Below are positions 9,301 to 17,144 of a DNA stretch of 61,160 nt, piece by piece; position 1 is the stretch's first letter, and the number at the start of each line of letters is the position of its first letter. This DNA comes from Methylococcales bacterium. GTDB taxonomy: Bacteria > Pseudomonadota > Gammaproteobacteria > Methylococcales > Methylomonadaceae. Both the position numbers and the translations under genes were made by a program. Under the pieces are notes generated by a model. That model made no database searches, was not told the origin of the DNA, and saw only the letters and a program-made list of their open reading frames with translations. The stretch is from the NCBI GenBank assembly GCA_026399095.1, contig JAPLRP010000015.1, forward strand, positions 1-61,160. The letters run 5' to 3'.

Positions 9301-10081
9301 CCGCCAAAGCCTTATTGAGTAAAGCTTCAATGTCTGACTGATGAGTCAGCCATAAACGCCGCGCCTCTAGTTCCAATTGGCGCCGTTTTTGCTCCCAGTC
9401 TTCCCAGTTTTTAAATACCGTTGCTATATCCTCATTAACACACTCAAGCCCCAAAGCTTCTGTTTCAAATAACAAAGGCTTAAGCAACAGCGTCAGTTCT
9501 TCCGGCGAACTCGCCAGTTTAAGGGCTGCCTGACAAGCAATGTCTGTTAAGGGATAAAAGAACGTTCGCCAATAATCTCGCACAACTTCATTTAAAAGCT
9601 CGGTATCATCCGTATTTACTTCTTGACGAAACAAACTGCCACTATCAAAAGCATGTTGCTGCAACATACGATTACACCAACCATGAATGGTATAAACAGC
9701 AGATTCATCCATCCAATTGGCCGCTAACTCTAATTTACGCGCACAAACAGGCCAATCACTAGAACCATAACTTGCTCTCAGCGCCACCAGAAAGTCGTCA
9801 TGCTCAACCGGCTGACCTCGAAAATAATTAACCGCTTCGGTCAAACGAGCACGAATACGTTCGCGTAATTCTTTAGTTGCCGCATCCGTAAACGTCACCA
9901 CCAAAATATCGGGCGGTAATAAAACGCTGGCGGCTACCGTAGGCTCTTGACCATGACCAAGAATTAGCCGCACATACAATGCCGCAATGGTATAAGTTTT
10001 ACCGGTACCGGCACTGGCTTCAATTAATCGTGTGCCTGATAACGGAAAATCCAGCGGATTTAAATGCTTAACCGTCATCAT
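6383..10081 (-). CDS. recB: Exodeoxyribonuclease V subunit RecB (3'-5' helicase and nuclease)
   Basis: Beta subunit of RecBCD: superfamily 1A helicase plus the only nuclease active site of the complex. The Walker A ASAGTGKT lies at residues 22-29, the helicase motif IALIDEFQDTDPIQY and the IGDPKQAIYSFRGAD motif follow, and LLYVAITRAQYACW is motif VI. The C-terminal nuclease shows Asp1118 (GFIDLVF), Asp1131 and Lys1133 (LVDYKFN). Their spacing (13 and 2) equals that of E. coli D1067/D1080/K1082, so the nuclease should be active. At 1232 residues it is slightly longer than the E. coli protein (1180). It overlaps recC and recD by 4 bp each. Confidence 0.97.
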   Translation of the reverse strand: MMTVKHLNPLDFPLSGTRLIEASAGTGKTYTIAALYVRLILGHGQEPTVAASVLLPPDILVVTFTDAATKELRERIRARLTEAVNYFRGQPVEHDDFLVALRASYGSSDWPVCARKLELAANWMDESAVYTIHGWCNRMLQQHAFDSGSLFRQEVNTDDTELLNEVVRDYWRTFFYPLTDIACQAALKLASSPEELTLLLKPLLFETEALGLECVNEDIATVFKNWEDWEQKRRQLELEARRLWLTHQSDIEALLNKALADKWLNGVKYAPATFLKKLAALNEWAQFGRYLKIDDLARFGQEKLQSGFIKAHLDKADQLTHAAFIAIDGLVRHNTQELEVSESITLHAIHWIRHRYETKKQQAARMTFDDMLTRLDKALQGDNGEQLANVIRQQYPIALIDEFQDTDPIQYRIFASLYPVETDNGLGCFMIGDPKQAIYSFRGADIYTYLKAHQMTAGNHYTLGTNFRSTKALVSAVNQVFLVGDKQAEGAFLFKNADQNPLPFISVDAKGRDDEWVINDEPAAALTVWHWPSVESVGMPEYRATMADVTASEIVRLLNLASQGQAGFKSLTGALKSLQPSDIAILVRNGTEAKVIRNALASRRLRSVYLSERDSIYATGEASDLLVWLKALAAPRNERKVRAALSTSTLGWSYQTLQQLTLDEWGWEEQVERFLGYQQRWQQDGILPTLRQLMNDYDLSVRLTTEINGERCLTNLLHLAELLQQASSQLEGEQALIRYLAEEIAASEKAAEENVIRLESDANLIKIITIHKSKGLEYPLVFLPFICSFREVNGRYSNFYRFHDKNQNLSIDLSKDDNIKKISDKERLQEDLRLLYVAITRAQYACWLGIAPIKSGSGKDSQLDKSAIGYLLGWEPKTAVNALAAKLEQFKGDCESIAITELPEANELCYLPKQQQEALDVPRLSVAKITDNWWIASYSALKIENDQLLQSEQLRSPLVYETASDDKQSDEADVSFNSLTTPLTGIHGLPRGAGPGILIHELLDQCGQQGFKAMQAAPDLCLQLIDKIFSHKLWADKRDMIATALSQWLTMPLLVGEDTSLATLEVDDYQTELQFLLGAEYVNVSEVDQLITQFTFGGKSRPGLLPDQVNGLLKGFIDLVFVYKQQYYLVDYKFNGLGSHDDVYTYEVMETAMLAKRYDLQYALYLLALHRLLKVRLGENYDYDTHVGGALYLFLRGSNSSLGGRMFDKPPKALIEGLDQLFCNSINKQAIL

Positions 10082-13000
10082 GACTGCTCATCCTGTGGCT
10101 CTTGCCGTTTAATATGATTTAAAGCTGACTGATATAACGTCTGCGCCCATGCTTCAAAATCACCTTGAGCCATTAAATGAGTAAAGCTTGGAAAAAAACG
10201 AGCCAAATAATCATCGTAAGCCAGTTCGCCCCGCGTCCAATCATCACCTTCATATTGAAAACGTGCCGCTTCCTCGGCTTTATCCGGCGTTACACTTAAC
10301 CAGGCAAAAGCTGTTTTACAGGCAACCGGCAAGGGCGCTTGTAACCCTAAATACCACCCCTCAACCAGCGCTTCAATTTGCTCGGTTGCCTCTTCCTGAA
10401 GCAAGGGCTGTATTTCAAGCACGCAATCCGATGCCATCACCAGCGTTTTTATATTCATCCCCGCCGCACAAGCGGCAAGATGCTGTACCCACTGCAACAA
10501 CAAATTAGGGTACTTTATTTCACCTTTTTGCGTGAGCAAAGCTTGTGAAATCACTTGAATCAACGCAGTACTTGAAGCCTCTTTAGTTTGTCGCAAGTTA
10601 ATTAATTCACCGGTTAATTGCACCGTAATACCGCTATCTAAAACAACGTTCAAATCAATAAGCTGTGCCTCCATTTTTACAGACCATAACTGAAGCAACG
10701 CTTGATATTGCTGCCAGGTATGCTGGACAGGTTCTGCAATACGGGCATAAGTTGCGGCAGCAAAACCACCCAAAGGAAGTAAACCCCGACGCGCCATTGT
10801 CATTTGCTGCTGTTCTAAAAACTCTGGCGTGTTATCCGGCACTTCATTTTGCAAAGCCTCCAGTAAAGCAGCGCCCAACCCATAATTTTCCAAAGCATTA
10901 AACGCAAAGGGTTCATTATCTTCACTGGTAATGGTTTCTTGATCAAAGCCAAACTTTAGCGTGGTATGACAGAAGGCTTTTACCGGCGTTTTTAAAAAAC
11001 GCCCCAACGATTCAAGGCTCAAGGTAAAAGCCTTTTCATAGCCACTCACCGTCAAAGGCATCGATAAATTAACCGCATCTGACGGTGCAAACCATTCCCG
11101 AGCATAAGTAAACAAGTGGGGGGCACGCTCTTTTGCCAGATACTTTACGCTAAACGGTTGCAGCGGATGTTCGACGGTTAAGGCTTGTAATAAAGAGGCT
11201 TTGTTATCGGCAAGCTGCCATTCCAAAGCCATGGTATCGCGCAATTGACTGACCAGTACCGAAGGCGGGCGTTCACTGTTATCACGAATATTACGACCGA
11301 CCCAACTGATATAAAGTTGTTGTCGTGCCGAAAGCAACGCTTCCAGAAACAGATAATGATCATCTTGCCTGCGTGAACGATCACCCGGACGATAATGACC
11401 ACGCTGACTCATAAGATCAAAGCTTTGTGCGGGCTGGCTACGGGGGTAATCGCCATCATTCATCCCCAATAAACAGATCAACCGAAATGGAATCGCACGC
11501 ATCGGCATTAAGGTACAAAAATTAACTCGCCCACTTAAAAACCGCTGTTGAAGATTAGGCTCGTCCACGGCCGTCAACCAAGCTTCTTTAACCACACACA
11601 AGGGTAAAGTATCAGTCTCTGTTAACCCGGCTTGTTCGCAGACTTGTCCCCATGATGCCAAAGAGCGCATCAAGGTCTCCAGTGTTTTTCTATCTCGTTC
11701 ACCACTGTCCAGCTCAAAAAAATCTTCGAGCAGCAATAATAAGGTTTGTTGCCAAGCAATCGCGTTTAGCGCTTGCTTTAACAGATTGGCATGTTTTTCG
11801 AGTGCTTCCAGTAAATGCGCAAGACCACCGATCCATTGTGCTTCCAGTCCGCCAATTTCATCATAAGGTTCAATCGCGTTAAACGCCTCACCACTCCCAA
11901 CCGCATAACCCAATAACATCCTGCGTAGCCCAAACTGCCAGGTATTGGTTTCCAAATGCGCCGGCATGGCCACCGTTTGTGCGCGTTGCTTGGCATTTAA
12001 TCCCCAACGGATACCCGCTTCTTCAACCCATTGATGTAATTTTGGAATAGCCGCTTCTTCAATAGCAAAGCGTTGTCTTAAGGCAGGCACCTCAAGCAAG
12101 CCCAAAAGCTCACTCACAGCAAAACGTGAATCCGGCAAATTAAGCAAGGTTTCAACGGCAAGCAGTAAAGGATTTTGGCCGCGCTGTTGTTGATCAGCCA
12201 AACTATAAGGAATATAACGCTCATCACTTGGCTTGATATTTCCAAACACAGCACGAATATGCGGGGCGTATTTATTAATATCCGGCACCATCACAATCAC
12301 ATCCCGAGGCTGTAAGTCCTTCGTGGTATTAAATCGATCCAATAACTGATCATGTAAAATTTCAACTTCACGTTGCGGGCTATGAGCAATATGAAAAGCC
12401 AACGACTCATCAGCAACCTTTAACTTAATCGGCTGCGCAGGCATCGGTTCTAAATCTAGAATCGATTGTTGCAACCGTTCCAATAAACTACCTTGTTCGG
12501 GTTCGCAATAATCTTTAAACAAATCAATTTTACTGTCCGGCCAATGCCAATTTGCATAGGCTTGGGTTTCGTCAAAATGATCCAATAAACGAATATAATC
12601 ACGCCCTTGCTTACCCCACGCAGCCAGTAAAGGTTGCGCATGGAGATGGAGCTCTGCATCCGTCAAAGAAGCTCCCATACCTAATTTATAGGCTTGGCGA
12701 TGTCGCTCTGCTTTTAACAGTTCTTTATCTTCAATAATGTCTGCCCAGTAATGTTGACAAGGATTATGAACAAACAACACAATCTGACAAAACTTTCCCA
12801 ATTTAGCCAGCACTTCAAGTGCTTGTTGCGGTAAAGAAGACAAACCAAACACAATGATACGGCGAGGAATACCGGCAGGTCGCCGCTCCCATTGCTCAAT
12901 ACGGCTCATAAACAAAGTATGTACCGACGCCCGACTTGCAAAGGGAGTTGCTGCCTCACCTAAATCCGCTAACACGGCTCGCCATAAAGCCGCCTGCCAA

Positions 13001-13554
13001 TGTTGCTGTTCAGGCATTGATTGTATTTGTCCATGCGCATCACGAAGACAATCGCGTCCTTCAGCCCAATCAAAAAGCCAATCTGAACGATAAACCTGAT
13101 ATTGATCAAAAAGATCAGCCAATTGCTCGGCTAACTGATAACGTTTACGATCCTGCTTATCATCCACCAAAAATCGGGACAGAATTTCAAAACCTGCTTG
13201 GCTCATCAAGGTCGGCAACAAACGATACAAACGCCAAGTTAAAGGTGCTTTTGCCAATAACTGTTCTTTGGGAATTTGTGCACCCAATACCGCACGATAA
13301 ACCGTCCAGATAAAGGAAGAAGGCAATTGCACTTTAATCGCCGTAGCAATACCCAAGGCACTATTTTGCGCCAAGCTTTGTTGCAACCACTGCCCCATGC
13401 CGTTACTTTGCACCAGAAACACTTCATTTTCCAAGGGCGCCAACGGATGCTGTTTTAACCAATAAACCACCACATCACTCAGTTCCTCCAATTTATTGGA
13501 GTGAATAACCGCAATACCGCTATCAAGCGGCGAGTTAGAGCTTGTTTGTGTCAT
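10078..13554 (-). CDS. recC: Exodeoxyribonuclease V subunit RecC (Chi recognition)
   Basis: Gamma subunit of RecBCD, a catalytically dead helicase-like protein that splits the duplex and recognises Chi. It starts with an inactive UvrD-like fold: IAVIHSNKLEELSDVV near the N-terminus, then VFLVQSNGMGQWLQQSLA, where a Walker A would be expected in an active enzyme. Later family motifs include RDVIVMVPDINKYAPHI and FRLICLLGMNDGDYPR. The length of 1158 matches E. coli RecC (1122). It is first of the operon and its TGA overlaps the recB ATG. Which Chi sequence it recognises cannot be read here. Confidence 0.96.
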   Translation of the reverse strand: MTQTSSNSPLDSGIAVIHSNKLEELSDVVVYWLKQHPLAPLENEVFLVQSNGMGQWLQQSLAQNSALGIATAIKVQLPSSFIWTVYRAVLGAQIPKEQLLAKAPLTWRLYRLLPTLMSQAGFEILSRFLVDDKQDRKRYQLAEQLADLFDQYQVYRSDWLFDWAEGRDCLRDAHGQIQSMPEQQHWQAALWRAVLADLGEAATPFASRASVHTLFMSRIEQWERRPAGIPRRIIVFGLSSLPQQALEVLAKLGKFCQIVLFVHNPCQHYWADIIEDKELLKAERHRQAYKLGMGASLTDAELHLHAQPLLAAWGKQGRDYIRLLDHFDETQAYANWHWPDSKIDLFKDYCEPEQGSLLERLQQSILDLEPMPAQPIKLKVADESLAFHIAHSPQREVEILHDQLLDRFNTTKDLQPRDVIVMVPDINKYAPHIRAVFGNIKPSDERYIPYSLADQQQRGQNPLLLAVETLLNLPDSRFAVSELLGLLEVPALRQRFAIEEAAIPKLHQWVEEAGIRWGLNAKQRAQTVAMPAHLETNTWQFGLRRMLLGYAVGSGEAFNAIEPYDEIGGLEAQWIGGLAHLLEALEKHANLLKQALNAIAWQQTLLLLLEDFFELDSGERDRKTLETLMRSLASWGQVCEQAGLTETDTLPLCVVKEAWLTAVDEPNLQQRFLSGRVNFCTLMPMRAIPFRLICLLGMNDGDYPRSQPAQSFDLMSQRGHYRPGDRSRRQDDHYLFLEALLSARQQLYISWVGRNIRDNSERPPSVLVSQLRDTMALEWQLADNKASLLQALTVEHPLQPFSVKYLAKERAPHLFTYAREWFAPSDAVNLSMPLTVSGYEKAFTLSLESLGRFLKTPVKAFCHTTLKFGFDQETITSEDNEPFAFNALENYGLGAALLEALQNEVPDNTPEFLEQQQMTMARRGLLPLGGFAAATYARIAEPVQHTWQQYQALLQLWSVKMEAQLIDLNVVLDSGITVQLTGELINLRQTKEASSTALIQVISQALLTQKGEIKYPNLLLQWVQHLAACAAGMNIKTLVMASDCVLEIQPLLQEEATEQIEALVEGWYLGLQAPLPVACKTAFAWLSVTPDKAEEAARFQYEGDDWTRGELAYDDYLARFFPSFTHLMAQGDFEAWAQTLYQSALNHIKRQEPQDEQS

Positions 13555-13800
13555 GGTTGCTTGCTGTCGTTAGGGGAAGATTTCGAGAAAATATCGAATT
13601 GATAACTCAGAAGGAAAGTATATCTTTCATTGCTGTAATGTGCATAAAAAACACGATCACTTCAAACACATTTGATTACTATTTTGCCCTTTTGGGTAAT
13701 TACATTACTTGTTAAAGTGCAGTATGCAGTAGAATATGTGATTATATTGATGAAATATATTTCAATTTACTTAATCCCTTTCAAGCTCAGGAAAAATGCA

Positions 13801-14502
13801 ATGCGTAACCCTAGACTAAACCGAATTATGCTTGGCCTCCTGTTAACCGCTAGCAGTTCGGTAATGGCTGCCGAACAAACGACTTATGACTGGACAGGCG
13901 CTTACGTGGGTGTCAACTTGGGATCCGTGTGGACCGGTTCAAAACTAACCGCCAACCACAGTAACTTTCTATCTGAGACAAGCACCTATAGTGAACAGTT
14001 AAACAGTACCGCTGTTAATCCGGGGATGCAGTTGGGCTACCTTAAACAATTGCCAGGCAATTGGGTCGTCGGCGGCGAAGGTGACTTTAGCTATCCGGCG
14101 ACCGATAGCCAATATCGTTTTACTGATGGCACTTCTTTTGACCAATTTACCGTTCATAACAATGTGCAAGGTTCTTTAAGGTTGCGAGCCGGTTATGCCA
14201 TAGATCGCTTTTTACCCTTTATCACCACCGGTGTTAGTTTTGCCAGCTTGGGCTTTAACTACGGCAGCGAAGCCGATAAAGACTACAAAGCCACCACGCA
14301 AACCGGCTGGGTACTGGGTGGCGGACTAGAATATGGTGTGCTGGACAATCTATCAGTACGAACCGAATATTTATACACCGACTACGGCAACGCCCTTAAC
14401 CAAAACATCCCTACCGTTGTGGGTGAGCAAGATAGCACCGGCAGCGCACACGCTACGTTATATACCAATGTGCTGAGAGCCGCTGTTAATTACCGGTTTT
14501 AA
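13801..14502 (+). CDS. Outer-membrane beta-barrel protein (Omp25/31-like)
   Basis: A 233-residue outer-membrane protein of the small OmpA-like/porin-opacity beta-barrel class. I place the start at the ATG 13801, which follows AGGA at 13789-13792 by 8 nt and opens a clear signal peptide (residues 1-22, ending SSVMA). A longer frame upstream begins with TTG and has no ribosome site. The mature protein begins EQTTYDWTGAYVGVNLG, the typical first strand of this family, has repeated amphipathic strands, and ends in AAVNYRF with the C-terminal phenylalanine recognised by the BAM machinery. The exact role is unknown; such proteins often stabilise the envelope or bind ligands. It stands divergent from recC. 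Confidence 0.88.
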   Translation: MRNPRLNRIMLGLLLTASSSVMAAEQTTYDWTGAYVGVNLGSVWTGSKLTANHSNFLSETSTYSEQLNSTAVNPGMQLGYLKQLPGNWVVGGEGDFSYPATDSQYRFTDGTSFDQFTVHNNVQGSLRLRAGYAIDRFLPFITTGVSFASLGFNYGSEADKDYKATTQTGWVLGGGLEYGVLDNLSVRTEYLYTDYGNALNQNIPTVVGEQDSTGSAHATLYTNVLRAAVNYRF

Positions 14503-14598
14503 AGAACTTAACCAACCTCAGTTAGTCTAAATGCTTTTGCCAAAGACGGTTATCCGGCAAACACAACTAACTTTTTGATTAACTGACTAGGCTTTATT

Positions 14599-15471
14599 AT
14601 GATACTAAAAACCAAACAACTAACAGCCGCTATACTCACATTAGTAACTCTGTCTGTCTCGGTTTCAGAAGCCGCCAGACAAGGACCAAAAGGCCCTAAA
14701 GGCACGCAAGGTGTTGCAGGCCCAAGAGGTCCGGTTGGCCGTGCAGGGAATAATGGGGCAAATGGTGCTCCGGGTGCAACCGGCGCTTCTGGCCCTGTGG
14801 GTCCTGCAGGTGTTCAAGGTCCAGCAGGAACAAATGGTGCTCCAGGAACACACGCTGTTAATGGTAATGCTATCGGTGATACCTTAGTGTGGAATGGTAG
14901 TGCTTGGACGCCGACGCCTTCAAGCGGATCCCGTTTTGCCTATTCCAACACCTGCGGCATCAGTGGTACAGATGCTTGCAAGATCGGTGTAGTAGGCCCT
15001 GGCGGCGGTTGGATATTTTTTGTTGATTATAATGATGAATATCCCGGTTTTGATTATTTGGAAGCCGCACCAACTGACATAGCGGCTGTCGTTTGGTGTG
15101 ATGATACATCCAATTCCATTTCAGCGGTAGCGGGATGGTCCGCTAATGCGGTAGGCACGGGCCAGGCTAACACGACTGCAATGCTTGGGTCTTGCGGCAC
15201 AGGAGCAGCCCATGAAGCGGATTTTTATACGGCAGGGACGAAATCAGATTGGTTTTTAGGCTCAGAAGGTGAAATGATGTTGATGTATACTAATTTACGT
15301 CTAGCAGGTGTAGGATCACTAGCCGTCAATATGAACGCAGATCAAACTACTTACTGGAGTTCAACCGAGCAAAGCTCCGGTTATGCATTTACACAACGAT
15401 TCAGCGGAGGGAATCAAACCGGTATGTTAAAGTCTGATTTGTACCTCGTACGGCCGGTTCGAGCTTTTTAA
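14599..15471 (+). CDS. Secreted collagen-like protein with Lcl/DUF1566-type C-terminal domain
   Basis: A 290-residue exported protein. Signal peptide at residues 1-26, then 19 uninterrupted Gly-X-Y triplets (about 29-85), rich in GPx and GAx, expected to form a collagen-like triple helix. A short linker with the GDTLVWNGSAWTPTP motif common in collagen-repeat proteins follows. The C-terminal part (about 120-290) resembles the DUF1566/Lcl domain found in the Legionella collagen-like adhesin, ending with YWSSTEQSS and LVRPVRAF. Several cysteines suggest disulfides. Surface adhesion or glycan binding is inferred from that family. It follows the outer-membrane protein gene by 96 bp on the same strand. 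Confidence 0.85.
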   Translation: MILKTKQLTAAILTLVTLSVSVSEAARQGPKGPKGTQGVAGPRGPVGRAGNNGANGAPGATGASGPVGPAGVQGPAGTNGAPGTHAVNGNAIGDTLVWNGSAWTPTPSSGSRFAYSNTCGISGTDACKIGVVGPGGGWIFFVDYNDEYPGFDYLEAAPTDIAAVVWCDDTSNSISAVAGWSANAVGTGQANTTAMLGSCGTGAAHEADFYTAGTKSDWFLGSEGEMMLMYTNLRLAGVGSLAVNMNADQTTYWSSTEQSSGYAFTQRFSGGNQTGMLKSDLYLVRPVRAF

Positions 15472-15573
15472 CATTCAACCCTTTAGCAATTTTATTTTCC
15501 TGCCTAGCGGGGGATTTAAGCCCTGACTCTATTAGTACTTAAAGCATTATTTAAACAATCTCTGGGTAACTTG

Positions 15574-15687
15574 ATGATGCCTAATACTTTAAAACCACTG
15601 GCTATTGCCTTGCTTTTAGCCTTTGTGTTTCTGTTTTTATCGTCAGACAAAGTGTTGGATATCCTGCAAGTCGCCCACATTCGCTAG
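15574..15687 (+). pseudogene. N-terminal signal-like fragment of a broken exported protein
   Basis: A 37-codon frame beginning MMPNTLKPLAIALLLAF and continuing with a strongly hydrophobic segment before ending at TAG. It reads like a signal peptide or membrane anchor whose mature part has been lost. The fibronectin-like frame that starts 53 bp downstream is in a different frame, so this may be the leader of the same disrupted gene. It could instead be a real membrane microprotein; no good ribosome-binding site is visible. Confidence 0.4.
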
Positions 15688-15740
15688 CTATTAGCGCTAT
15701 GGGGTGACGCTAATAGGCAATCCCTCCTCTTTAGATAGCC

Positions 15741-16049
15741 CAACAGTTTGCTATCGCACAACCAACCCCAATACAAAAAGCGACGTTAGCTGCCGCTAAT
15801 GGTCCACATTCGGGAAGTGTTAAATTAACCAGCAAAGCTTTTTTTCATGGCGGAGCTTATATTATTCAGATGGCCAAAGGTAAGCTACCCACCACTGAAA
15901 GTGAATAGTTACCGGTAACAACCACTCTTTATACGACTTATATCGTTGAAGGCCTTGAACCTGCCTGCTATTATTATTTTCGGGTAGCGGTTGTAACGCT
16001 AGAAGGTATTACGGATTTTTGTGCACCCGTAGCAATAATAGTTGTTTAA
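15741..16049 (+). pseudogene. Fibronectin type III domain remnant with internal stop
   Basis: Reading from 15741 gives about 100 codons of protein-like sequence: a start of QQFAIAQPTPIQKATLAAAN, then GSVKLTSK, GAYIIQMAKG, TTLYTTYIVEGLEPACYYYF, RVAVV and FCAPVAIIVV. The order (GxVxLxW-like strand, YxIQ strand, tyr-corner-like YYYFRVAVV) is that of a fibronectin type III domain. A TAG at 15906-15908 interrupts it; the surrounding context suggests a former TGG Trp codon. An upstream in-frame stop and lack of a start confirm it is broken. Such domains sit in secreted or surface proteins, consistent with the collagen-like neighbour. Confidence 0.6.
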
Positions 16050-16254
16050 CGCGTTATCAATAAAACTTATTTATGCTGAACCCATAAAAATACTACTTGT
16101 AGTATAAAGGTGACCGATAACATAAAAATAATTCTTTCAGCGATGGCTGTAAAAGGCATCTTATAAAAAATAACGGTTTTTTTAAATGCTGATTTCATCT
16201 TAATGAACAATGCATGGATGGGCTATTCAAGTTAATAGCCCGTCCAATGAAAGA

Positions 16255-16503
16255 TTAATGTCTGCCGTTAAAGTAATGTGAATTGGCCACTTCTTTTATC
16301 ACAAGGGCTTTTGCCTCATCCCACTCGTGGCCAAAATCTTCCATTACCAAGACGATGATTCGCTCTAATGTACTATACATAGACTTATCAAGTGGCTTTA
16401 TAACGGTATGCTCCAAATCAGCGCTTGCTGCTTTATCAACAAAATTAACCGATAAGTTCTGACTATTTTTTGTTTGTTTTTGAAAAAAATTGATGGCGCT
16501 CAT
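16255..16503 (-). CDS. Small hypothetical protein
   Basis: An 82-residue soluble protein with no membrane segment or signal peptide. I recognise no family. The second half contains STLERIIVLVMEDFGHEWDE, predicted helical and acidic, and the end is HYFNGRH. A good Shine-Dalgarno (AAGAGG, 8 nt before the ATG) argues that it is a real gene. It lies 24 bp downstream of the stand-alone HTH gene in the same direction, so the two may be co-transcribed. Confidence 0.55.
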   Translation of the reverse strand: MSAINFFQKQTKNSQNLSVNFVDKAASADLEHTVIKPLDKSMYSTLERIIVLVMEDFGHEWDEAKALVIKEVANSHYFNGRH

Positions 16504-16527
16504 ATAACTACCTCTTTAAATACTATC

Positions 16528-16800
16528 TTAAAAACTAGCCTTTGCTAGAGCCTTACGTGGACGTCCACTGCGAGGCTTATCAAATAAACCAAAAATACCT
16601 TGCTTAGCCCAACTGCGCAGCCAACTAGCGGTTGTTTGTCTGCAAACGCCAAAGATGTCAGCTATTTGCTGAACTTCATAGCCGGTATCACTCAGTAAAA
16701 CAGCATGTGCACGCATTCTAGGCATATAACCGGGGTAATTTTTTTTCATATTTTCAAGAGTTAATTTCTCTTCTGCAGAAATATCTTTTACATAAAGCAT
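16528..16800 (-). CDS. Stand-alone IS630-type helix-turn-helix protein (truncated or domesticated transposase)
   Basis: A 90-residue protein corresponding to the DNA-binding N-terminus of IS630/Tc1-mariner transposases: MRAHAVLLSDTGYEVQQIAD, then DIFGVCRQTTASWLRSWAKQG (helix-turn-helix), and the typical GLFDKPRSGRPRKAL linker that normally precedes the DDE catalytic domain. Here translation stops seven residues after SGRPRKA and no DDE domain follows; an unrelated gene starts 24 bp later. It is therefore either a truncated transposase or a domesticated DNA-binding protein. No terminal inverted repeats were recognised. Confidence 0.7.
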   Translation of the reverse strand: MLYVKDISAEEKLTLENMKKNYPGYMPRMRAHAVLLSDTGYEVQQIADIFGVCRQTTASWLRSWAKQGIFGLFDKPRSGRPRKALAKASF

Positions 16801-17144
16801 GATTAAAATGTCCCAATGTTAGTTTGGATAATTTATATATCCAATTGTTTAAAAACCTAAGCAACTATTTCTGATAAACCTGACATTCGTTATATCAGTA
16901 TCAAAAACAAGCGCTTTTGTAGTTTTTTTAATATCCTTATGGAACATTCTATCGACTTTTTTTACTAAAACAATTACCCCAAAGGGCAAAAACCGCAAAT
17001 AAATTTAACTTTTTTTATTTATTTTTTATTAATAATGGATTATTTTTTAAAAGAACTACCTTAACTTGCTGATCGCTGCTTTAAAATGAGTTAGGGCAAG
17101 GTTTTTTTATTTCATCAAGTCTTATTAAATAAGGCCTCAATGCC
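16801..17144. other. AT-rich intergenic region, no gene
   Basis: This 344-bp stretch lies between the end of the large histidine kinase gene and the start of the HTH gene. It is very AT-rich, with several T- and A-runs around 16985-17060, and presumably carries the promoter of the HTH gene. I see no RNA gene, clear terminator stem or transposase remnant. Confidence 0.5.

Larger units (their letters stand above)
15472..16254. other. Decaying accessory intergenic region
   Basis: Between the collagen-like gene and the 82-residue gene there is no intact full-length gene. It contains the fragment at 15574-15687, the broken fibronectin type III frame at 15741-16049, and a 12-bp-stem hairpin (one G-U pair) at 16216-16245 (core GGGCTATT/AATAGCCC). 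The hairpin lacks a T-run on either strand. The rest is AT-rich and featureless. Confidence 0.6.

Noticed and set aside
13672-13800. N-terminal extension of the outer-membrane protein from a TTG start
   Set aside because: The ATG at 13801 has an AGGA site and begins a clear signal peptide, so the extension is not coding.
14680-14853. CRISPR array or minisatellite in the collagen-like gene
   Set aside because: The periodicity is 9 bp from Gly-X-Y codons with variable X and Y, explained fully by the collagen repeat.
16216-16245. Intrinsic terminator after the 82-residue gene
   Set aside because: The 12-bp stem is good but no T-run follows on either strand, so it is noted only as a hairpin.
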